From Stramonita haemastoma (taxonomy: Eukaryota; Mollusca; Gastropoda; Neogastropoda; Muricidae), in contig CM060318.1 in assembly GCA_030674155.1 (NCBI GenBank), forward strand, positions 77,852,680 to 77,900,179: 47,500 bases of DNA. Direction: 5' to 3'. Position 1 is the first letter of the stretch. Every line of letters begins with the position of its first letter. The translations under genes and the position numbers were made by a program. A model generated the notes under the pieces. The model did not search any database. It was not told the DNA's origin and saw only the letters and a list, made by a program, of their open reading frames with translations. Below, piece by piece: positions 30,570 through 41,334 of this stretch.

Positions 30570-32758
30570 GTGTGCATGTGTGCGGTGAATGCATGCATGT
30601 GTGTGTGTGTGTGTGTGTGTGTGCATGCATGGGTGTGTATGTGAGTGCATATGTGAGTGCATGCATGTGCAGAGGTGGGAAAAATGGAGGAGGTGGTCCC
30701 ACTCAAAATGGAAAAAAAGTGTAAAACATAATGACGGAAGAAGTTAAATTTTATCACTCACTTCCTTTCTACTTTTCACATACTTCACTTTTTTTATATA
30801 GCCTAGCTTTGGCCCAGTCTACTATACACAGAGTGGCTGTGCAAGATTGTGCTTTCTCTTGGAAAGATTTATCACTGTATCAAGGTTGACATCCTCCACA
30901 GAGAGCTGAACATCTTTGGACAAAACCCCCCTTCCATGAAGTGTTTGAGCAATTCATTTTCGAGAAAGGTTAAAGGGAGGAAAAGGTGATCTCAGCATAT
31001 TCATGACATGGCCAGTAGACGAAGCACAGTCACAGTGTAAGTTTTAATGCTAGAGTGGGGAGGGGTAGGTGGGACATAAATCACACCAACAAAAAATTGC
31101 CTGAACATTAATGGGAAATTTGATCACCCCTAAAAAAAAAAAAAAAAGAAGGAAAAGAGATCTAGACTTAACTCTCAAAGACTGATTTCCCCCCCCCCCC
31201 CTACTTTAGGTACAACTCCACTGTTAAAAGGCTGAAAAAGGAAACCCCATACTACCCCCCCCCCCTCCCCCGTCTCTACCAGTATGCTATTTTTTTTCTC
31301 TACCAGTATGCTGTTTCCAGTAATATTTAAACTATACATAAAAAAACCTGCTGTGATTTTGTAACATCTGGGATCCTATCATTTATCTTTCAGATGTAAC
31401 AATTATCCTAAGCTTTTCTACTTTGTTTTCAAGATGAGATCTATGTTGTTAACATTTTGCTGGTCATAAGTCAATCCTTGACTGAAAACAAAACAAGAAC
31501 ACAATCTGAGCTAAATATGACTTCTTTCCTACATCAACTTTCACATAGTGACACATTGCATATTAAAAAAAAAACCAAAACATTTTGATGCAAGCACTAT
31601 AAATTTGCAAACTGTTTACAGGCCAAAGCACAGGCCATTTCCAACTACAGAAGATCACACTTAAACATTTAGGAGCAAAAAATAAATGCTATTTCAAACC
31701 TGCTTTCTTCAAAGTATTTTGAAATATGCTACAGACTGGTATTTTTTTTTCAGTTTGATAGCGCACAGCTGTCAGTTTCCCCCACTTTCGGTTACTCTCA
31801 GCTACTATCCATTCCATCCTAGCTGGTGCTTATTATAGCAGAAACTGACCACACTTGTACTTGGCAAAAGGAAAGGGCTGAATTCTAGTGCTGGACCCTG
31901 GACTGGGTTATGCTGCCTGGATTTGCACACTGTAAGCACATCTTTGTCAGATGGTTGATCTTGATCTGATCTTGCCGCCCCCTTCATTCTTTTACAATAA
32001 AGCAGTGAATCTGTTAAATATGTTGTACTTGTTTTGTTTACATAATTTTCTTGATTATGGTGTTAGCTGAGGCATTCTGATTACACTAAAATATTAACTA
32101 AAGTCAGATAAAAGAACAAGTTTATTGTAGTTCATAAATTTCACATTTTCATATTACGTTTGCATAACATTCCACGAGAAAACAAGACATTCATGAATAT
32201 ATTATATCCATTAATTATTAACTGCAATATACCCTTTTGGCACACTAAGGTAATAACCGATTTTCTTAGCGATGCCGACCTTTTAATTTTGTGTGTGTGT
32301 GTGTGTGTGTGGTGGTGTGTGTGAAAATAAAGGCCAGCATATGTGAATGAGTATCACACATACATACACTCACATACAAATTTGTTCCTAAGCTGTATTG
32401 TTTCAGTTAGCTTTTTGTAGATACTATCTACTGAATCCAGAAAATCAATACCCTTACCCTGGCAGACATGTATCATAGATAAATAACTGTTAACATCCAT
32501 CACTTAATTTCATCACAACGATGGCAATCTACTTTTGTAACTGAAAATTTCTGTGAAGGTCTACAATTTATAGGCACAATCATCATACCATATCCCTTAC
32601 ACCCCAAATCAGCTTTAAAAATACAACAAAGTCTGTTTTTATCAATCTCGAAATCTTTCCCTCCTGTTTCATCTTATAGCTGCCCCTGCTCTTAACAGCA
32701 AAAATATCCACCATCTGCCAAAGTGTATAACCTTTGTGTGTGTGTGTGTTGGTGTGTG

Positions 32759-32810
<52 letters not shown>

Positions 32811-33804
32811 GTTGTGACTGTTTGACTTGACTTTGTTAAAACTCTCTATTGTTATTGATTGGATGTGTAAGAATTGGTTGAATGCAAGCGCTTTGCTTTG
32901 TTTTTGCAAGATATAGCGCATATAAATTCCATTTATTATTAGTAGTATCAAGAATATCCACCATGAATACAGGGCCTCCATGAATGGGAATCACAAAGCA
33001 AGTAACTGACAACTGCCTGTGACCTGTTGGTAACAGTGTTCGCCAAAGAGCAAGTCTCCGCATTGCTGGGTTGTGTAGTGAAACTGGAATGTGTGGCGGG
33101 AGTACACCCATGCACTAGGCATGGATAATGATGTAGAAACAATGAAACAGCAAAATGTTCTTCACGTTCTTCTGATACAATTTTTGCAACATCATACTCA
33201 ACCCAAACTTACTTAGTATGAGTGCTAGGCAGTTGTTTACAATACATGTAATAAAATACAATGAAAATGACAAGGGCACAGTCTGAATGTGGTGTGACCT
33301 TACCTGTGGATCAGTAGGTCCCATGTCATGCTGTACCATTTTTCTTACCATTTGGTCATTGTTATTCAGTATGAAGTGATTTAGGCAATCAATCATGCAC
33401 ATGATCATTGTTAAAAAAAAAACCCTACCAAAACAAACAAAAGGCTATATCACAGTTGCACAAAAGCAGATAAAAAAAAAACAACAACATAATTCTGAAG
33501 TTACTGAAATCACCATGGTTTTCATTATCATCAACATTAAAAATCATCAATATCAAAATATTTTGCACCCTGAAACTTTCTCAATCCTTTTGACCGTGTT
33601 TGATACTACTATGATATAACAACAACATGTACAACCCACCATACACCTGTAACTTGGATGGACTCAGCCAGATTTCACTGCCCATGACAGGTTGCCTGAA
33701 CAATTTAGTACCCACCAAAACAGCCGAAGAAGTCAATGGAGAGTGGAGTCAACACACACCATGATGATTTTTTTAATTAATTTTTTTTTAGGATGATGAT
33801 GGTA
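30570..33804 (-). other. Intergenic and PRIMPOL 3' flank, no other gene seen
   Basis: AT-rich. The part nearest 33804 is PRIMPOL 3' UTR on the minus strand. Repeats: GT with GCATGCAT (30590-30665), C runs near 31190 and 31255, GT at 32290 and 32729-32809. A mononucleotide TTATTATT block near 32934 could be an element tail. ORFs of 60-130 codons are mostly microsatellite translations. Confidence 0.45.
32121..32126 (-). terminator. Candidate polyadenylation signal for PRIMPOL
   Basis: AATAAA on the minus strand (CTACAATAAACTTG), 1.7 kb past the stop. Only a candidate; others may be used. Confidence 0.2.
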
Positions 33805-33956
33805 TCAGGTGGTGCCATCAGTTGATGTCCAGCCTTGCTCTGCATGCTGAAGAGCCAGCAGACAGATGTCATCATCTTCATCCATGCTGTCCTCAGGACT
33901 TTCAAAGTCGTCGGCAAAGTAGCTTGCTGGCAGGATTCTGTCTGGCAGTTTGAATT
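33805..33956 (-). CDS. PRIMPOL: PRIMPOL exon M (last), acidic C-terminus
   Basis: CCCACAG then FKLPDRILPASYFADDFESP, EDSMDEDDDICLLALQHAEQ, ending GWTSTDGTT and TGA at 33805-33807. The acidic-hydrophobic DEDDDICLLALQ may be the RPA70N-binding motif. Human has two such motifs over a longer tail; only one is evident here. Confidence 0.9.
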
Positions 33957-36900
33957 CTGTGGGAAAAGAGAGAAAAACTGACAACTTATAACAGTTGCTT
34001 CATGTGGGCACAGTCACAAGTTAATTTGTCTGGTTGCTTTTTCCCCCCAAAGCTTCATGTGTATGCCTTCAAAAGTTAAGAAACATTTTCCTTTAACACC
34101 CTTCCACCCCCCCAAAAAAAACAAACAAACAAAAACAAAACAAAACAACCAAATAAACAAACAACTTCACCCAAATTATCTAACTGAACAGAATACTTTT
34201 CTTTTGGGATTAATATTAATCACTGAGATTATATCACTGCTGTTACATAGCTGTTTTACAGTAATGTACAGCTGACTGGTAAGTTATACCTTCAACCATT
34301 ATTATAACATAACTGTCATGGGCTTCTAAGCCATCATCTTTGTTAAAGACATTACTGTAATACTGCAACCAGTAGGAGACTTGATAAATAATATTCTACA
34401 CGTGTGATAACAAAGAAGCTTCTGAACTCCAATGAAGTGATGCTGTCATGATGCAATGCTGGTCAGAGGTTTTTAAATTGTTTCTAGAAATCTCACCCCA
34501 AGTTGATTATACATATGTATAGTGGAATGGAAATGTGTGAAGACAAAGCAGAAACACACATATCTACAAATAAGACTCACCAACAAAAAATAACAAACGC
34601 CAGAACAATAGATAATACAACAACAAACAGATAGAAACAGGCAAAAGTAAGAGAGTGAGAGAGTAAGTGTGAGTGTATGTGTGTGTGTATGTGCGCACAC
34701 ACGCACGCAGAGTGTGTGTGAAATATAAAAAAGTCCTACCTTCCGATTTGAAGCCGACAGCCTGACAGTCTGGGTCATAGCATTCTGATACCACACTCCT
34801 TTCTGCAAGTCTGCTACCAGCCTGGGGGTAAAATAAATAAATTGAAAAAAGTTAACCATAAACCTTTAAACATGCTCTTGCACACACACTCGCTTACATA
34901 GAGGTATCAAAGATTGACAGCGTATTCTACCAATGAACCTTGCAATCATCTGTCTATGTATACAATGAGGTGTGAGTGTCCTTGGATAGAAATATTCCCA
35001 CAGTCGGAATGCAGCCACCATCATGGTGGGTAAAAATGTCACACGTGCAAAATCTCACCATTGGTGAGCTTCAGAGCTGTAGCCAAGGAACAAATACACA
35101 CACAGACAGACACACACAATAAATAGAAATTGTGTTACACTCATTTCTTACATAAAGTTGTCAAATTTCTGAATATGAATAACTTTTCTAACAATCACAA
35201 AGGGATGCTCAGCAATGAAGGAAAAACAAACGCCTGAATAGGTTTAGAAGCAACTCACTTGATATTGTTGCTGCGATGCTGACGTTGCACATTGTGACAG
35301 AAGCGATAGCCGATGATGTCATAGCTGAGGATTTCGAGAGGGGAGGTAAAGCCAGCGACGGACTGCTCCCCCCTGAGACACACCAGGCTGCTGATGAAGT
35401 CATCCACCTCGGGTACGGGGACTTGCCATAGCCGTCTATCTGACCTGCAGCAGACAGTGCAGCGGGGAAGACTGAATGAACAGTAGTTGGGTTTTTTTTT
35501 TTACATATTAAAATTTAAAAAAAAAATTTTTTTTTGGAATGAACATTAGTTTTATGTGGGGTTTCTTCTGTATACTGAATAAGCTGAGTAGATGTTCAGT
35601 GTTGTGTGCCTTCTTGTTTTAGAGTACACATAAACAGTACCTCTTTATCAGTGTTAGTCTTAGGGTTTGGGTTTTTGTTAAAAAAAAAAAGCTATAGCTT
35701 GAAAGTGTGGATCAGAAGGGGTGGTGTAATAGCCCCTCCCCCACCCAACCCCTTTCACATGCCTCTCTGTGGTTGGACTTGAAACAAAAGCTAAAAGCAT
35801 GCATAGCAAAAAAATTTATTGTCTAATATCTGTTCTTACACCTGTTTTCTATTGAACAGTGATATGCGTAAATACATATCACATATTCTAAGTCTTTCAC
35901 CTCAACACAATGTGACAACATCAAATGTAGCTAACATATTTCTTTCCTTGGGAGGAAACTGCCTTTAATTTTTGAATTCAGAGAACAGAATACCACATCA
36001 AGAAAAACCTGATACAAGACTTATGCAAACCCTAAACCTTATTTTCTTTTTTTTTTTAACCCCCTCCCCCTTTTCTCCTCTACGAAACAGCCAATTTTCA
36101 AAACCTACCTCCATGTGACACAGCTGCCCTGTTCTTTCCACCTTGCCTGTGTGGAAGGTGTGTTTCTGTTGCTCTGCCACCAAAAGTCAGCAGTCTCTCA
36201 CTGCCCCTGTGACAAACAGCACAAGTTAAGCTTTTCAGTATTGTACAGTAAATACTGTTTCCTTTGGGGGGAAAATGAAAACAGCAATAAAAACCATGCA
36301 ACACATCCAGTAATCTAAGAATATTGAAATACTTCTGTTATCTGCTTGTAATTCCGTCATCAATTTCTTTTACTGACAACTTCATCAAAAATGGACTCTT
36401 TTAAGAACTGAGTTTCTGTTTATCAATTCTGTTGAAGTGCTAAACTCCCTCGTTACTCAAATTTTTTCAGACCTTTTGTGGTGACCGCATCAAAATGAAG
36501 ACTGATTCATACTTATACAAAATTTCATGATGATTTTCCAGGTATGTGTCAGATTTTGCCCTGATCATGCATGTCAAGTTATAACAATGTAGACATGATG
36601 GCAGCGTTGGGATAGTTGTTGCTTTTGTGATAAATTGTTTTGGCTTTGAAGCCCTTGGGTGGGATCTTCAATAAAAAAAAAAAAGTGATAATCTTGTTTG
36701 AAAAATGAAACTGGCTGCAGTGCTGCACTTATTATATAATCTATTTTTTTATGAAGAGGTTACAGGATAAAGCGCTGCATACCTAGATGCTACATGTCAG
36801 CCCACCTGGTATTTGTGATGAGCGAAGCCAGGAAGATGTCTCTGTCTTTGTGGGTGTCACTGGTGCTGTTGTTCACAGTGCAGGTGTTGTTTTCTGCCAC

Positions 36901-39273
36901 AGTGAAGGCAGTGGATTTTCCCAGCTTACACGATTTGTACAGACGGAAGTTCCGGTTCTTGGTATACACACCTGTAGTAAGGAGGTCTTGTGTTAGAAAG
37001 CAAGGATAGATGTCCTGTCAGGTCATCAGAAGCAAATTTTCATAAGATAACTTTAATAACATATAACATTTTTTACACTAATAATGAAAGAGTTCTTTTA
37101 AAAAAATAAAAAATGAATTTTCATTTTTATTATTATTTTTTTATATTAAAAGAATTCATTACTTTAAAAAAAAAAAAAATTTATTATTATTTTTGTTTTT
37201 TATTTATTTATTTATTAATTTTCTTATATTAAAAGAATTCATTACTTTGATATAATAATAACTGAAACATTACGTTACAATGATGTGTACGTGCAGAGAA
37301 TCTTATTCTAATTTACCAACAGAACTCTCACTTAAAAAACAACCCCAAAAAAGCGTTAAACCTAGTGAAAAATTACTGCTCACCTAAGTCAGCAAAGCAG
37401 GTAATCTTGCCGTCTTTGTCTCTGACAAAGAGTGCCCTCAGTTCCTCTGCCTCAAAGTGTTGGAACACCTTGTCACTCAGGTCAGACATCTTCTCTGTGC
37501 TGAACTGCCAGTCACCTGCAGGAACCTGCTTTTCCCCTCCTTCAGCAGCACACACAGTCACTGATGCTTCTTCACCTTTGGGGATTCCAGTGTGCTGATG
37601 GTTTTTCTTCTGGTTAATGTTTTCTCTCTAACACATTCACAAGTACTTGCTTTCTTTGTGGTGCAAACATTTTCTGTGCACTTTGTCTGAAGTCTTTTCT
37701 TCACACAGACAATGAATACTCTTCAGGTGATGTCTACCTTTTGCAGAGTCTCTCTCCACTTTCTGTCTGGTTTCTCTGTGCAAGGTCTTTTGGTGAAGAT
37801 GAGCATAGTACCAAACACTCTGTGTCTTCACTTGTACAACAATCAAGGTCTGTGGCACAATCTATGTTCTGCAGCAAGGGAGAGAAGATAAACTTTCAGA
37901 ACTGCCTGTTTTGGTACAACATGGAGCAGAACTTTTCACTTTTTTGTCCATCTCCACATTCCCAATGGTTTCAGTCGTCTTTTTGCAACAAATCCCTTGT
38001 TTATCATCACAGCTATCAGCGCAAACAGTATCTGGTGATGACAGCAAGACACATGTTGAAGCATTCTCAGACTCTTCTTCTTCCTGTGTTTCATTCTGCA
38101 GTGACCCAGCTTCTTCCAGGCACTTGCTCTTGTTGTATTGTCCGTCTTTCCATGAAGGTGATCTTCCAGCAAGCCAAAAATAGTATGAACAAAATCACCT
38201 GCAAAAAAAAAAAAATTGTATAGAACAAACTGTTGTGTGTGAAAAACAACAGGGCTAAACAATGTCTGCACATAGAACTTGGATAAAGAATCCATAGCAA
38301 CAAATTAGGTAAAACTACTGGAAATAATCAACAATATTCTTGAGAGATAATAAATTTAAAAGATGACAGACTATATTCAGAAAAAACCCACTGCATGTGA
38401 ATCAAGGCATTACAGAAATGAGAATACCTGAAATAGTTTCACACCTTTTTTTTCTTCAAGGGCAAGATTACAACCAAATTTTTTTAATCTAACAAAAGCG
38501 ACTATTCTAAAAATGATCTGACTACATACATTAAAACACATGTTCTTTTCCTCCAGCAAAGAGGCACCAAGAGTGATTAAAAACATGTATGGTCCTTTTT
38601 TCTTACTTCAGAAGAACGATCAGCATCACAGTCATGAACGCAATTATGCCTAATGCATTCTTAGTCTTCCAATTGAAAAAAAGCACATGATTGCTTATTC
38701 TGTTATCCTCGATATAAAAGAATAAATAAATAAATAAATAAATTGAAATAAACACTTCTCTGAAGTTGGAGTATAGTTTATTTATTTTCTTTTATTTATT
38801 TTATACCACTTTATGTCATGGCTGCCTATATGGCAAGGTACTTGAAGAGAAGTACATGCAAACTTCTCATCTAGTGTGCACTTGCAGTCTCACAGTGATT
38901 CCCAGGTGGAATAAGAAGCATTTTCTAGGTGACCCCAGGGTGTTAAGCTGGGGAATAAGCAGCAACTTCAACTCAACAACATTCAAGTAATCTCCTCAAG
39001 ACTGTAAGTGAGTATTCTTCATTGATATATACATCTTCTTTTTTTATATCCTCCACTTCTGTGCCATAATCAAAAGTTACATAATAAACATGGACACTCA
39101 CCTGCAGTCACATTATCTTTAAACATGCTTCCTTCCAGCTGAAAAATCAAATGTCTGCTGAATTTGGTTTCAGTGCTGAAACAAATGCACACATATGTCA
39201 GGACAATCACATATGCACACATGCAAACACACAAACAAATAAAAACAAAACATACAACAAACACACATCTACA

Positions 39274-39304
<31 letters not shown>

Positions 39305-41300
39305 ATTGATACAACCCAAGACAGCATGAGATAATAAAAAGAGAAGAAAACAATTGTATAAATACTTATATAACACCATTGTCAAGCATCACAAAAAAAT
39401 TCCATAGGAACCTGGCATGAAATCCTTACAGCTATGTGTTTTAGAAGACATAACAAGCTACATAGATGCTGAAACATGAATTCCAATGGTACACAAGACA
39501 AAACTAACAGTTTGTCTCCCTTTACACGCATTAGCTCTTAGCTAATAACAAAAAAGGACCCCTCCCCCCAAACATTAAAGCCCCAAACTGAAATAAATGT
39601 AAGATATACCCACATATAGGTAAAAGGTAAAGGTGTCTCATAACCTATGTGGAAGTAAGGCAGTGAGGTATCAGAGACCTCAGCTTCTCTAGGGGCCGGC
39701 ATATTGAGGGTTTTACCTTCCCTGACCCTGAAGAGGGCAGGTACCCATTTACATCTGGGCAGACTGGAGGACTGTACTGAAGCCAAGGTGCACAAACGGC
39801 ACCCATCCACTAGGTAACCACACTTGACGCTGCTTAACCTTAGCTTGGGGTAAGCGAGTGCTCTGATCAACGAGCTATGCCATCCCCCATACATATCTAT
39901 CTACACTATAGCACAGCTACATATAATGCACACTTACCTGGCAGACAGTTCCAGCACATGGTCTCTGTTACACTGTATGCCATACAACTCCTGTAACCAG
40001 TGGCATGTGTACTGCACAGATAAAACAGTCAGTTACACACACTATATTTTTTTCAACACATATCTTGTGCATCTATTTTCCTTTACTCTCTGAGGCTCCA
40101 CACTGACACTTCCATCCAATGTGCTAAATTTTGTAAAAGGTCCCCCCTCCTCCCCCCCCCTCCCCACCTCACCCTTTGGATGCCATGGGTGTGTCAAAAT
40201 AAATAACATCCAGACTTTCTGGAAATTTTGTGGTAGAAATTCCCTCTTTCCTATCCTCTTTGTTTTTGCCTTGTTCCTCTTCTTCCTGTCACCTCCTCCT
40301 TGTCTATTTTCAGCCTTCTTGGTCCATTCTCCTGCCTTTTATCCAGAAAGACTAACAGATCACAAGACTAACTTCAACATCCTTACACCTTTGTTGCCCC
40401 CCCATGTTTGTGTATTCACAGGGTAAATGATTGCTACAATGACAATAAGGAAACGATGTTTAGTTAGTTCTCTAGTTCTACTTCCATGATATCAAACACA
40501 CACACACCACACACACACCACACAACACACACACACACACCACACACACACACACACACGCACGCATGCAGCTACCACCCCATCACACAACCTCACCCTC
40601 CAAGACACACACATAAGTGTTAAAACCGAAAATTTTTTTTTACAGAATTACTGTTAAGGTGCTTGATGTTTCTACATATTAAACTCTGCATGATTCTTTA
40701 AAAGTTGTGTTCCCAGCTATGCTTAAACATCATCAACTGATCTGCGTGACAAATACCTTTATCAAGGTGTCCACCATCATCTCCCCATTGGCAGATGGGT
40801 TGGCAGGCTTGTGAAATTCCAGGTCAAAATACAGTTTACATGGATGACCTGAAACAGACAGGTATGTAAGAAGGTTGACTGGTAGGAGGTAGGTAAAAGG
40901 CAGGTAAGTAGGTAGATTAGTGGGCCAACTGGATGGTTGGTCATTCTGTCCACCCACATGTCCACTAAGCAGGTAGATAGATTGGTAGGTAGCTAAAAAG
41001 ATCCATCTGTCAGGTGGTTGTGGGCCAACCGGTTGGTAGGTCAGTCTGCCAGCCTGTCTGTCAATTTGTCTGCCCACCTATCCAAGTATGAATAGATAAA
41101 TCTGTCTATTTAATTAGAATGTACATGATCTATTCCCCCCCCCCCCCTTTTTTTTAATCAAAGAAAACTACACGACCAAATCAAGTGTCAAAGCCTATCA
41201 ATGAAAACTTTTGGTGATCTGGCTTTGTGTTCCCTGTGTGAGTTCACAATAGAAGCCTTTACTTTAAAATTGTAGGTTTTTTTTTTCAATGTTATATCAA

Positions 41301-41334
<34 letters not shown>

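Noticed and set aside
35209..35403. 64-codon Ser/Ala-rich minus-strand ORF
   Set aside because: It is the wrong frame of PRIMPOL exon K, open only because of the one-base deletion.
37739..38223. 160-codon plus-strand ORF
   Set aside because: Antisense to PRIMPOL exon H1; the minus strand has the splice sites and the flanking catalytic exons.
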